This document shows positions 24,444 to 33,132 of a stretch of 64,000 nt of DNA, one piece after another. The stretch is taken from the NCBI GenBank assembly GCA_958295715.1, contig OY282371.1, positions 1,969,697-2,033,696 of the forward strand, written 5' to 3'. The stretch is from an uncultured Dehalococcoidia bacterium. GTDB lineage: Bacteria; Chloroflexota; Dehalococcoidia; Lucifugimonadales; GCA-2712585. The notes below the pieces were generated by a model. It searched no databases, was not told the origin of the DNA, and was given only the letters and a program-made list of their open reading frames with translations. Every line of letters starts with the position of its first letter. Position 1 is the first letter of the stretch. The position numbers and the translations under genes were made by a program.

Positions 24444-24493
24444 ACCCGGAACCGCCGCGCCCGCCGGATCCCGGGGAGGACGTCGAGTCCCTC

Positions 24494-25546
24494 ATGCCCC
24501 TGGCGCGGGTCAGGGGCTGGCAGTGGGCTGTCTTCGGCGGTCTGCTGGCCGCCCTGGGGGTGATGTTCTTCCTGGGCATTGCCCTTGGCTCCGTGGTCAT
24601 ACCCCTCGACCAGGTCTTCGCGGCCCTCACGGGGGGCCAAACGGATAAGGCCAGTTGGGAGGTGATAATCGAGAGCGTGCGGGCGCCCAGGTCCATCACG
24701 GCGGTTCTGGCCGGGGCCGCTTTGGGACTGGCCGGGCTTCAGATGCAGACCCTCTTTCGCAACCCCTTGGCCGACCCGTTCATACTGGGAATCACCGCCG
24801 GGGCCGGCCTTGGCGTGGCCGTCGTCGTGCTTCTGGCCGGCGCGGGAGGCCCCACCTTCACGGCGGGACTGGGGAATTTGGGGAACGTTGGAATAGTCGC
24901 CGCGGCCTTCGCAGGCGCCGCCGCTACCCTCGCCCTGGTCCTCCTGCTCTCCGCCCGAATACGAAACTACGTCACCATCCTAATCATTGGGCTGATGTTC
25001 AGCTACGCCGTCGGCTCCCTGGTCACCGTAATGATAGCGGCCGCCGACGCGCGGCAGATAGAGCTTTTCGTCGCCTGGGGATTCGGCAGTTTCCGCGGCG
25101 TCACGTGGCAGGAGATGCGGATATTCGCGCCCGTGGTCGGGGCCGGCATCGTCCTCGGAGCGCTGCTGGCCAAGCAGCTAAACGCCCTGCTTCTGGGCGA
25201 GGCCTACGCGCGGTCCATGGGCCTGAACGTCAAGCGGATGCGCCTCCTCACCATGTTGGGCGCGTCGGCCCTGGGGGGCGTCGTCACCGCCTACTGCGGC
25301 CCCGTCGCCTTCCTGGGCGTGGCGACGCCCCACCTGGCGCGGGCCCTCCTTGGCAGCTCCGACCATCGCCTGCTCATTCCGGCGGTCATCCTCCTGGGAG
25401 GGGTGGTCGCGCTCTTCGCCGAGTTGGTGGCCCAGCTTCCGGGTCAGACCGCCGCGTTGCCCCTCAACGCCGTCACCTCCTTAATCGGCGCCCCGGTGGT
25501 CATAGCCGTCCTGATGCGCAGCCGCCGGGGGGCCTTCGCGTCGTGA
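24494..25546 (+). CDS. btuC: FecCD-family ABC permease, cobalamin-type
   Basis: A 350-residue integral membrane protein with the BtuC/FecCD landmarks: RAPRSITAVLAGAALGLAGLQMQTLFRNPLADPFILGITAGAGLG in the first third, and FWGFGSF-like AWGFGSFRG in the middle. Later come GEAYARSMGLNVKRMR, which contacts the ATPase, and GPVAFLGVATPHLARALLG near the end. About ten hydrophobic segments are visible. The gene lies 50 bases after the binding-protein gene, and its stop overlaps the ATPase start as GTGA. The symbol rests on the riboswitch context, not on unique residues. Confidence 0.9.
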   Translation: MPLARVRGWQWAVFGGLLAALGVMFFLGIALGSVVIPLDQVFAALTGGQTDKASWEVIIESVRAPRSITAVLAGAALGLAGLQMQTLFRNPLADPFILGITAGAGLGVAVVVLLAGAGGPTFTAGLGNLGNVGIVAAAFAGAAATLALVLLLSARIRNYVTILIIGLMFSYAVGSLVTVMIAAADARQIELFVAWGFGSFRGVTWQEMRIFAPVVGAGIVLGALLAKQLNALLLGEAYARSMGLNVKRMRLLTMLGASALGGVVTAYCGPVAFLGVATPHLARALLGSSDHRLLIPAVILLGGVVALFAELVAQLPGQTAALPLNAVTSLIGAPVVIAVLMRSRRGAFAS

Positions 25547-26577
25547 CAAACGGCCAGCCGGTCCTGGAGTCCCTGGACCTGTCCGTCGGATACAGGTCGA
25601 GGCGTCGGGTCAGAAGGGTGTTGGAAGGCCTGAACCTCACCGTGAGCCGCGGCGAGTTCATAGCCCTTCTCGGCCCCAACGGCGTTGGGAAGTCCACCCT
25701 GCTGAAGACCTTTTCCGCCATTCAACGGCCTCTGGCGGGAACGGTGCGGCTGGGCGGCCGGCCCCTGAGCCGCCTCAAGCCGGCGGAGATAGCCAAGGGC
25801 CTTAGCGTCGTCCTCACCGACCGGCTCGACGTCGGCTCCCTCTCCGCCTACAAAGTGGTGGAGCTTGGACGGCACCCCCACACCGGGTGGGGCGGCCGCC
25901 TCACCGCCTACGACCACCGGGTGACGCGCTGGGCCATCCTCTCCGTTGGCGCCGTGGACCTGGCCCACCGGGACGTCAACGAGTTGAGCGACGGCGAGCG
26001 GCAGCGGGTCATGGTGGCCCGGGCCTTGGCCCAGCAGCCCCGGGTTATGCTCCTAGACGAACCCACCGCGTACCTAGACGTGTCGTCGCGGGTGAAGCTC
26101 ACCGGCCTGCTCAGGCGGCTGGCCAGGCGGAATAATCTCGCGGTAGTCTTCTCCACTCACGACCTGGAGATAGCTCTCCGCACCGCCGACACGGTATGGC
26201 TGCTGGCCCCGGGAGGCGAGCTCCACGTGGGCGGCCCGGAGGACCTGGTCTTGGGGGGACAGGTGGCCCGCGCCTTTCAGGGCGACGACCTGGCCTTCAA
26301 CCCCCTTGAGCGGTGCTTCCGCCTCCAGCAGGAAAGCGCGGGCCGCGCCCTGGTTCGGGGCAACGGCCTCACGGCGGCCCTAGGCCGGGCAGCCCTGGAG
26401 CGCGAGGGGTACGAGGTGGCGCGCGCCTCCGAGGGGCCGGCGGACATATCCGTCACCATCTCCGAAACGGGGGGCGCCCTCTGGGAAGCGGAAAGCGGCG
26501 GCCTCTCGCGAAGGGGCGACTCCCTGGCCCAGTTGGCCGCCTTCGCCCGCGCCGGGAGCCGCCGCGACCCAGGCTAA
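25543..26577 (+). CDS. btuD: ABC transporter ATP-binding protein, cobalamin-type importer
   Basis: A 344-residue ATPase with Walker A LLGPNGVGKST, signature LSDGERQRVMVARAL (LSDGE in place of the canonical LSGGQ), Walker B VMLLDEPTAYLD and the H-loop STHD. It energises the FecCD permease. The GTG start overlaps the permease stop. The C-terminal 90 residues after HVGGPEDLVLGG form an extra domain (RALVRGNGLTAALGRAALEREGYEV...) not found in minimal FecE/BtuD proteins. It might have a regulatory role. Confidence 0.9.
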   Translation: MTNGQPVLESLDLSVGYRSRRRVRRVLEGLNLTVSRGEFIALLGPNGVGKSTLLKTFSAIQRPLAGTVRLGGRPLSRLKPAEIAKGLSVVLTDRLDVGSLSAYKVVELGRHPHTGWGGRLTAYDHRVTRWAILSVGAVDLAHRDVNELSDGERQRVMVARALAQQPRVMLLDEPTAYLDVSSRVKLTGLLRRLARRNNLAVVFSTHDLEIALRTADTVWLLAPGGELHVGGPEDLVLGGQVARAFQGDDLAFNPLERCFRLQQESAGRALVRGNGLTAALGRAALEREGYEVARASEGPADISVTISETGGALWEAESGGLSRRGDSLAQLAAFARAGSRRDPG

Positions 26578-27480
26578 CGGCCGCCCTCCTGCCGCAGAGC
26601 GCGCCGCATAACAGCCATTGCCGCCGTCCTCTCCTCCCGTCATTCCCGCGCAGGCGGGAAGGGCGCACGATGAAGGCGGCTAGGCCCTGCCCCCGGATGT
26701 CATTCCCGCGCAGGCGGGAAGGGCGCGTGCGCCCCCTTAAGTTTTGAAGAGCGGTGGTTCTGCGTTGAAGGCTACCCCGCGTTCCCGCCCTCTTATCCAT
26801 CATTCCCGCGCAGGCGGGAAGGGCGCGTGCGCCCACTTAAGTTTTCAAGAGCGTTGGTTCTGCGTTGGAGGCTTCCCCGCGTTCCCGCCTCCCCTCCCGT
26901 CATTCCCGCTTCTCCCCTCCGTCATTCCCGTGAAAACGGGAATCCAGGAACCTTACATCCCAAAGCCAACGCCCCAAGCTCCGGGGCCACCCGTAGGCGC
27001 TCCCCTAACGCGAGTGCGGCCGTAATGACCCCGGCCCTTGCCGGCGTGGGGCGCTGTGCCCCTGTCGCAACGGCGGTAAGAAAGATGGATTCCCGCCTGC
27101 GCGGGAATGACGGAGGGGGAGGACGGGAATGACGGATAGGTGGGAAGGGAATCCAGAAGTCCACAACACACAACCAACGCTCTTCAAAACTTAAGTGGGC
27201 GCACGCGCCCTTCCCGCCTGCGCGGGAATGACGGAGGGGAGAGGCGCGGGATGCCGCCAAGGGGCCGGAGGGCGTCCACTGGCGCCAAGGATGGGGGCGG
27301 GCCGGCGGGGTTTCGCGGGGCCCTCGCCAAAGCCGGTGGCGTCGCAAGAGGGGCTGGGTCTTTTTGCCGAAACCGCTTCATTTTCTGCCTGTATTCTTCT
27401 TTAGCGGCGATATTATGTAAATTATAGGCGTAATTAGCCATCAGAAGGGGGAGGCCGCGCATCCAATTTAAGCCCATCCA
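26578..27480. repeat. Large repeat-filled intergenic region upstream of proV
   Basis: About 900 bases without a gene. Inverted-repeat copies lie at 26636-26668, 26699-26770, 26800-26872, 26920-26949, 27084-27114 and 27165-27234. Those at 26699, 26800 and 27165 are the extended form: hairpin, GGGCGCGTGCGCCC palindrome, CTTAAGTTTTGAAGAGCG and a TTCTGCGTTG tail. The 27250-27480 stretch becomes AT-rich towards its end and shows no recognisable gene. Confidence 0.85.
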
Positions 27481-27509
27481 TTGACTTATTCCGCCAAGAC
27501 TGTTATAAA
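27481..27509 (+). promoter_or_regulatory. Promoter of the proVWX operon (TTGACT-17-TATAAA)
   Basis: TTGACT at 27481-27486 and TATAAA at 27504-27509 with a 17-base spacer, in an AT-rich stretch. The untranslated leader to the ATG at 27631 would be about 115 bases. Confidence 0.7.
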
Positions 27510-27630
27510 ATACCTTGCTTTATCCACATACCATAGTGGCCGGTAGCAGGACGCCGCGTCCCCTTAAACACAGTCCTGTCCATGGGCCCTCATCAAATCG
27601 TGGCTCCACCAGCAACAACGAGGAGCGACA

Positions 27631-28833
27631 ATGGAAAACGGCGACGCCAAGATACAAGTTAGGGGACTTTGGAACATCTTCGGCTACCCGCCAAAGCGGG
27701 GCATCCCCGACGCGTGGCGGGAAAAGAGCAAGGCCGAGATCCAGGCCGAGAGCGGTTGCGTCCTGTCCCTTAGAGACGTGAACTTCGACGTGGCCCCGGC
27801 CCAGACCTTTGTGGTTATGGGCCTCTCCGGCAGCGGCAAGTCCACCCTGGTGCGCGGCCTCATACGGCTCATTGAAGTCACCGAGGGCCAGGTCTTCTTC
27901 GACGGCGAGGACGTTCTCACCTACACCCCGGAGCAGATGATACAGTTCCGGCGCGGCAAGGTGTCCATGGTCTTCCAGCACTACGGCCTCCTGCCCCATC
28001 GCAGGGTCATGGACAACGTGGCCTACGGCCTGGAGGTGCAGGGCGTCGACAAGGACACCCGGTACGAGCGGGCCTCGGAGGTCATTGAGACCGTGGGGCT
28101 CAAGGGCTGGGAGAACTACTTCCCCAGGGAGATGAGCGGCGGGATGCAGCAGCGCGTGGGCCTGGCCCGCGCCCTGGCCGTGAACCCCGACGTGCTGCTG
28201 ATGGACGAGCCTTTCAGCGGCCTGGACCCACTGATACGGCGGGAGATGCAGGACGAGCTCATCTCCCTTCAGACCACCCTTCACAAGACCATCGTTTTCA
28301 TCACCCACGACCTCAACGAGGCCCTCAAGCTGGGAGACCGCATCGCCATCATGCGCGACGGCGCCATCGTCCAGGAGGGCACGCCGGAGAACATCGTCAC
28401 CCTGCCCGCCGACGACTACGTGACCGAGTTCGTGCAAGACGTGTCCAGGGCCAAGGTCATCCAGGCCAACGCCATCATGAAGAACCCCGACGCCATCGTG
28501 TACGAGTGGCAGGGACCCCGGGCCGCCCTGCACATGATGAGCACCAACGACATGGGCAACATCTTCGTCGTGGGCCGCAACCGCGTCCTCAAAGGGGTTC
28601 TCACCGACGTGCAGGCGGCCCTCATGGTGCGCCAGCGCAGGGAGCGGCTGGAAGGCATCGAGTTTGAGGAGGTCCTCACCACCGGCCCGGACTCCTTCAT
28701 TGAAGACATCATCCCCATGGCCGCTCAGACCGAATACCCCATAGCCGTGGTGAACGAGGACAAGCGCCTCCTGGGAGAGATCCACCGCGGCGCCCTGCTT
28801 GCCGGGATGTCCGAAGTGGAAGAGGGGCGATAA
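27631..28833 (+). CDS. proV: Glycine betaine/L-proline ABC transporter ATP-binding protein
   Basis: A 400-residue ATPase of the ProV/OpuAA group. It opens VRGLWNIFGYPP, has Walker A GLSGSGKST, a Q-loop VFQHYGLLPHR, signature MSGGMQQRVGLARAL and Walker B LLMDEPFSGLDPLIR, then ITHDLNEA. The C-terminal 120 residues resemble a pair of CBS domains (VVGRNRVLKGVLTD..., PIAVVNEDKRLLGEI...), which sense ionic strength in related osmotic transporters. A GAGGAGCGAC site precedes the ATG. It starts a three-gene osmoprotectant operon. Confidence 0.95.
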   Translation: MENGDAKIQVRGLWNIFGYPPKRGIPDAWREKSKAEIQAESGCVLSLRDVNFDVAPAQTFVVMGLSGSGKSTLVRGLIRLIEVTEGQVFFDGEDVLTYTPEQMIQFRRGKVSMVFQHYGLLPHRRVMDNVAYGLEVQGVDKDTRYERASEVIETVGLKGWENYFPREMSGGMQQRVGLARALAVNPDVLLMDEPFSGLDPLIRREMQDELISLQTTLHKTIVFITHDLNEALKLGDRIAIMRDGAIVQEGTPENIVTLPADDYVTEFVQDVSRAKVIQANAIMKNPDAIVYEWQGPRAALHMMSTNDMGNIFVVGRNRVLKGVLTDVQAALMVRQRRERLEGIEFEEVLTTGPDSFIEDIIPMAAQTEYPIAVVNEDKRLLGEIHRGALLAGMSEVEEGR

Positions 28834-28834
28834 C

Positions 28835-29899
28835 ATGGCTCAAAGCGAAGGTTCAGCCTCCAGCCGGACCACACAACTGCTCAACGCCGCGGCCCCCTTC
28901 TTCAAGCGCCACCTGCTCTTGTTCGCCGGGACGGCCCTCGTGCTGGTCGCGCTGCTGATAACCCTGCTGGTGTGGGGTTCGGGAATGGAATACCCCACCA
29001 CCGTCTCCACCTCCACCGTCGCCGCCGGCGCCGACAGCACCATCACCCTGGAAAGGTCCCTCCGCGAGGTGACCGCCGACGGCATAGACAGGGCCGTCGA
29101 CTGGATAACCCTACGGGGCAGTTGGCTCTTCGACGGCCTCAGCACGGCCGTAACCTACACCCTGGTGTACCTGGAAACGTGGCTGAAGTGGGTGCCCTGG
29201 CCCGTTATGGTGCTGGCCATCGCCCTAATCTCCTATGTCGTCGGCCGAACGGCCCTCATGGTCTTCTCCGCCTTGGCCCTGCTGGCCATAGGGTTCATGG
29301 GCCTTTGGGAAAACACCATAGACACCATAGCCCTAATGGTGGTGGCGGTGACCGTGTGCGTCGCCATTGGGCTGCCCCTGGGGGTGGTGGGCGCCCGGAG
29401 CCAGATGGCCGACCGGATAATGCGTCCCATTCTGGACGGGATGCAGACCATGCCCAGCTTCGTGTACCTGCTGCCGGGCATTCTTTTCTTTGGACTGGGA
29501 CAGTCGGCGGGCATATTCGCCACCATCATCTACGCGACCCCGCCGGTGATACGCCTGACCAACCTGGGAATCCGCCAGGTCTCCGGGGAGGCGGTGGAGG
29601 CGGCTCGTTCATTTGGAACAACCCCCCTCCAGCTGCTGACCAAGGTGCAGGTTCCCATGGCCATGCCGACCATCATGGCGGGCATCAACCAGACGACCAT
29701 GATGGCCCTATCCATGGTGACCATAGCCAGCATGGTGGCCGCCGGGGGACTTGGCGACAACGTCCTCCGCGCCCTCCAGAAGAACGAGCCGGGGAACGGC
29801 GTAATCGCCGGGCTGGCCATCGTGGTCATGGCCATAGTCATAGACCGGCTCACCCAGGCCCTGGCCCAGAAGCGGCAGGAGGCCCTAACCGTTGGATAG
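28835..29899 (+). CDS. proW: Glycine betaine/proline ABC transporter permease
   Basis: A 354-residue membrane protein with a binding-protein-dependent transport domain. The conserved loop reads EAARSFGTTPLQLLTKVQVPMAMPTIMAGINQTTMMALSMVTIASM, carrying the EAA motif that docks on ProV. An N-terminal segment of about 100 residues before the core (one hydrophobic helix, then a soluble part) resembles ProW. The ATG follows the proV stop by one base, after AAGAGGGG. Confidence 0.95.
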   Translation: MAQSEGSASSRTTQLLNAAAPFFKRHLLLFAGTALVLVALLITLLVWGSGMEYPTTVSTSTVAAGADSTITLERSLREVTADGIDRAVDWITLRGSWLFDGLSTAVTYTLVYLETWLKWVPWPVMVLAIALISYVVGRTALMVFSALALLAIGFMGLWENTIDTIALMVVAVTVCVAIGLPLGVVGARSQMADRIMRPILDGMQTMPSFVYLLPGILFFGLGQSAGIFATIIYATPPVIRLTNLGIRQVSGEAVEAARSFGTTPLQLLTKVQVPMAMPTIMAGINQTTMMALSMVTIASMVAAGGLGDNVLRALQKNEPGNGVIAGLAIVVMAIVIDRLTQALAQKRQEALTVG

Positions 29900-29996
29900 C
29901 TGTTGTTTGAGCAGGATCCCGAGAAAACCGCCTTAGCAAGGCGCCGTTTGAGTAGACCGTTTGAGTAAACCAGAAAACAATCTGAAAGGAGCACGC

Positions 29997-31478
29997 ATGA
30001 AAGGTATCAAAGCAACAAGGTCTTTACTGCTAATGGGGGCCCTTATGGCCGTCTTCGCCATCGTGGCCATCGGCTGCGGTTCGGCGGCGACACCCACCCC
30101 CGCGCCCGCCCCAACCATTGATGAGGGCAGGCTGCGGAGCATAGTGTCGGACGCCGTGGCGGCCTCGGCCCCCCAACAGCAGGAACAGGTGAGCGGTGAA
30201 GAGATTCAGGCCATGATTCAGACCGCGGTCACGGAGTCGGCGAGGGACACGGCCGGTTCACAGGTCACTGCCGCCGAGATCCAGGCCATGGTCGCCGCCG
30301 CCGTTGAAGGCGCGGCCGCCGAAGACGCGTCGCCGGAGGAGATTCAAGCCATGGTGTCCGCCGCCGTCGCCGCCGCCAGCGCCGACGACATCACCGCCAG
30401 TGACGTTCAGAGGGCCATCAACGAGGCGGTGACAGGCGCTCAGGCCAACATAGTGACCACCGAAGACATTCAGACCGCCGCCGCCGCCGCCGCTTCCTCC
30501 GCCGTCGACGAAGCCCTAATGCGGCAGCAGGCCGCCGACCGAGCCGCGCAGACCGTCATCTTCAGCGACCTGAACTGGCCCAGCGCGCAGATTCAAAACC
30601 GCATAGCCCAGTACATTGTGGAGAAGGGCTACGGCTACGGCACCGACGTTAAGTTCGGTTCAACCCTCCCCCTCTTCCAGGGGCTGATACGGGGCGACAC
30701 CCACGTGACCATGGAGATATGGCTGCCCAACCAGAATGACCCTTGGAACGCCGCTCTCGCCGACGGTTCCGTTGTCTCCGTGGGCCGAAGCCTCGGCAGC
30801 GACTGGCAGTCGGCCTTCATCATCCCCAAGTACCTCCAGGACCAGTACCCCGACCTGGACAGCGTTGAGGACCTGAAGGAGGACCGGTTCAAGGCCCTTT
30901 TCGCCACCCCCGAAACCGGTGGGAAGGCCCGCCTGGTCTCCTGCGTAATCGGTTGGTCCTGTGAAGTGGTCAACGCCGCGCAGATAGAGGGCTACGGGCT
31001 GGACGACCACGTGCACGTTGTGAACCCCGGTGACGGGGCGGCCGCGAACGCCGACCTGTACGGGGCCTACGAGAGGCAGGAGCCCTGGCTGGGCTACCAG
31101 TGGGGCACCAACGACCCGGCCCTGAAGCTCGACCTGGTCCGCCTGGAAGAGCCTGCCTACACCGCCGAGTGTTGGCTCACCACCAAGGCCTGCGCCTACG
31201 AGGACGCGACCATCCTAATAGCGGTGAACCCCACCGTGACCCGCATAGCCCCCGACGTAGTCGACATGCTGCGGAAGTGGGACTTCAACATCGAGGTCTT
31301 CAAGACCGTCATCGCCTGGCAGGATGAGAACCCGTCGGCCGACACCCACGACGCCGCCATCTGGTGGCTGAACAGCAACAAGAACGTTTGGCGCAACTGG
31401 GTTACCGTTGAGGCCGCCAACGGCATCAACGAGGCCCTCAGCAACAACGAAATCCCGGACGGCTGGCCTACCTCTTAG
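29997..31478 (+). CDS. proX: Glycine betaine-binding lipoprotein with helical-repeat linker
   Basis: A 493-residue lipoprotein: signal with lipobox VAIGC, a Pro-rich stretch, then about 140 residues of alanine-rich amphipathic repeats. EIQAM recurs (EEIQAMIQTAV, AEIQAMVAAAV, EEIQAMVSAAV) with diverged copies DVQRAINEAV and DIQTAAAAAA. The binding domain then starts near VIFSDLNWPSAQIQNRIAQYIVE and continues LPNQNDPW and a WLTTKACAYED loop, as in ProX/OpuAC-type proteins. The start at 29997 follows a GAAAGGAGC site. The repeat presumably forms a stalk or coiled coil holding the domain away from the membrane. Confidence 0.9.
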   Translation: MKGIKATRSLLLMGALMAVFAIVAIGCGSAATPTPAPAPTIDEGRLRSIVSDAVAASAPQQQEQVSGEEIQAMIQTAVTESARDTAGSQVTAAEIQAMVAAAVEGAAAEDASPEEIQAMVSAAVAAASADDITASDVQRAINEAVTGAQANIVTTEDIQTAAAAAASSAVDEALMRQQAADRAAQTVIFSDLNWPSAQIQNRIAQYIVEKGYGYGTDVKFGSTLPLFQGLIRGDTHVTMEIWLPNQNDPWNAALADGSVVSVGRSLGSDWQSAFIIPKYLQDQYPDLDSVEDLKEDRFKALFATPETGGKARLVSCVIGWSCEVVNAAQIEGYGLDDHVHVVNPGDGAAANADLYGAYERQEPWLGYQWGTNDPALKLDLVRLEEPAYTAECWLTTKACAYEDATILIAVNPTVTRIAPDVVDMLRKWDFNIEVFKTVIAWQDENPSADTHDAAIWWLNSNKNVWRNWVTVEAANGINEALSNNEIPDGWPTS

Positions 31479-31512
31479 TTCCCGCCAGTCCACAACCAAA
31501 CTCAAACACAGC

Positions 31513-31550
31513 AAAAAAGAGAACGGCCCCGCTGAGCGGGGCCGTTCTCT
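31513..31550 (-). terminator. Intrinsic terminator for the minus-strand genes
   Basis: Stem AGAGAACGGCCCCGC / GCGGGGCCGTTCTCT (31518-31532 and 31536-31550) with a 3-base loop. On the minus strand it is followed by TTTTTT, so it should end the transcript from the flavoprotein region. On the plus strand there is no U tract, though the stem may still attenuate read-through from proX. Confidence 0.85.
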
Positions 31551-31559
31551 ACCCCTGTC

Positions 31560-31707
31560 ACTCCCGCGCCCCCCATCCCGTCATTCCCGTGAAAACGGGA
31601 ATCCAGGAAGGCCCCGCCGCAGAACCACGACCCCATAGACCGCGCCCCTGCTCTCCCCCACCAGCGGGTGGGCGCTCGCCATCCGTCATTCCCGCGTAGG
31701 CGGGAAT
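31560..31707. repeat. Inverted-repeat copies next to the IS30 remnant
   Basis: One copy with the GTGAAAACGG core at about 31578-31608 and another with the GCGTAGGCG core at 31683-31707. The second directly abuts the transposase fragment and supplies its stop codon. Confidence 0.85.
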
Positions 31708-31890
31708 GTGAATTCACATTTCAAGTGCAACACCTTGTTCCGGAAAGTTTCGGCTGGGGTCCGGTAGTCCAGACACTTGCGAGGGGTGTGGTTGTAGGCT
31801 TGGACCAGTTGGGTGAAGCGCTCCTGGGACACCGCCGCCAGGTCGGTCTTGCGGGGCAGGGTGCGCCGCAGCCGGCCAATGGCGTATGCC
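31686..31890 (-). pseudogene. IS30-family transposase, C-terminal fragment
   Basis: The minus-strand frame reads RLRRTLPRKTDLAAVSQERF, TQLVQAYNHTPRKCLDYRTP, AETFRNKVLHLKCEFT. This is the conserved C-terminus of IS30 transposases (LP..TDL..VS, N.TPRKCL.Y.TPAE.F). Only about 65 residues remain. The catalytic DDE core is missing because the neighbouring flavoprotein gene begins where it should be. The reading frame ends inside a repeat copy, so one end was truncated there. Confidence 0.85.
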
Positions 31891-31904
31891 GGGCGCGGGC
31901 GCCC

Positions 31905-33086
31905 TTAGGAGGAGTGGCGGAGCATCAGAAGCTCGTCGTCCAAGCCGAGCTCCGACTTCCCCACAATCTCCAAGCTGCGGTCCGCGTTGGGCGGCATGAG
32001 GGTGCAGGTGCGAACGTCCCGGTAGAGGCGTTCCAAGGGGTAGCGTTTGTGGGCCACCCGGCCGCCGCCGACCTGAAGGGCCTTGGACGTGACCATCAAG
32101 GCCACGTCGGTGGCCAGGTACTTGGCCCGGGCCGCCAGGATGGCCCTGCTTATGGGGTCGCTCTTATCGTTCCACCGGCTGGCGGCCCCGTACAGGACCA
32201 TCCGGGCGCCCTCCAGGGCCAGGGACATCTCGGCCACGGCCCGCTGGACCACCAGGCTGTGGCACAGGAAGTCCGGGTCCGGGGCGTAGCGGTGGGTCTT
32301 GCTGTGGTCGATGGTGAACTCCAGGGCGCGGGCGGCGGCCCCCAGATACACGGCGGCGTATCCCAACCCGAATCCCTGGCCGACGCCCACCCTCTCGGCC
32401 AGGCCGGGCCTCCCCAAAACCGCGCTGCGGTCAACGCGGCACTCCTCAAAGGACACGCTGGGGCTCACCGTTCCCCGCATTCCCAGGGTATTCCACTCGC
32501 CCGTTATCCTCAGCCCCGCCGCGTCGTGAGGCGTCATGGCCATGAGCACGCCCCCGGAGCCTTGGCCGCCATCCACGGTGCAGTGAACCATGTACCGGTG
32601 GGCGCCCCCCGCCATGGTGCAGAAATGCTTCTGCCCGTTGATGACGTAGCCTCCACCGGTGGGGGAGATTATCGTTTGGACGACGCCGGAACCGCCGCGG
32701 CGCCCCGGCTCGCTGCCCCAACTTCCGAAAAGCCTCCCCTCCTCGACCACCTCCGGATAAAGGGCGGCCTTCTGCGCCGGGGAAGCGAGGGCGTCTATGT
32801 ACCGCTGCACCACCGAGTGCATGTGAACGGTCATGGCGGTGTTCGCGCAGCCCTGAGCCAGGGCCTCGATGACCATAACGTAGGTGAGCATGTCGAGGCC
32901 CAGGCCCCCGTGCTCCCGCGGGACCGCCATGGCAAGGAGTCCGTGCTCCCAAACGTCGCGCCAACTCTCCACAGGATGACTGGCCGACTCGTCGTAGTGG
33001 GCCGCCCTCGGCTCCAGGCAGTCCCTGGCCACCCTCCGGGCGTTGGCCACCACCAGTCGCTGCTCCTCGGTAAGCATAAAGTCCAT
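31905..33086 (-). CDS. Acyl-CoA dehydrogenase-fold flavoprotein lacking the usual catalytic Glu
   Basis: A 393-residue protein with the acyl-CoA dehydrogenase fold: N-terminal helices (MLTEEQRLVVANARRVARD), FGSWGSEPG, GYVINGQKHFCT and a C-terminal helical bundle (ALQVGGGRVAHKRYPLERLYRDVRT). Where dehydrogenases have YEGTSE after YRD, this protein has LMPPNADR, so the usual catalytic glutamate is absent. The alternative glutamate of the long-chain/isovaleryl group is not evident either. It may instead be an FMN-dependent monooxygenase of the DszC/N-hydroxylase type. The ketopantoate reductase-like gene ends 46 bases upstream on the same strand. Confidence 0.75.
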   Translation of the reverse strand: MDFMLTEEQRLVVANARRVARDCLEPRAAHYDESASHPVESWRDVWEHGLLAMAVPREHGGLGLDMLTYVMVIEALAQGCANTAMTVHMHSVVQRYIDALASPAQKAALYPEVVEEGRLFGSWGSEPGRRGGSGVVQTIISPTGGGYVINGQKHFCTMAGGAHRYMVHCTVDGGQGSGGVLMAMTPHDAAGLRITGEWNTLGMRGTVSPSVSFEECRVDRSAVLGRPGLAERVGVGQGFGLGYAAVYLGAAARALEFTIDHSKTHRYAPDPDFLCHSLVVQRAVAEMSLALEGARMVLYGAASRWNDKSDPISRAILAARAKYLATDVALMVTSKALQVGGGRVAHKRYPLERLYRDVRTCTLMPPNADRSLEIVGKSELGLDDELLMLRHSS

Positions 33087-33132
33087 TTCGGTTCCAGACC
33101 TCCAGTGTGGAATTTATGGGGGAAGCGGAAGG

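Noticed and set aside
26636-27236. Small ORFs with peptides such as SRLRGND or SFPRRRE
   Set aside because: These frames are translations of the inverted repeat in different phases and recur wherever it occurs.
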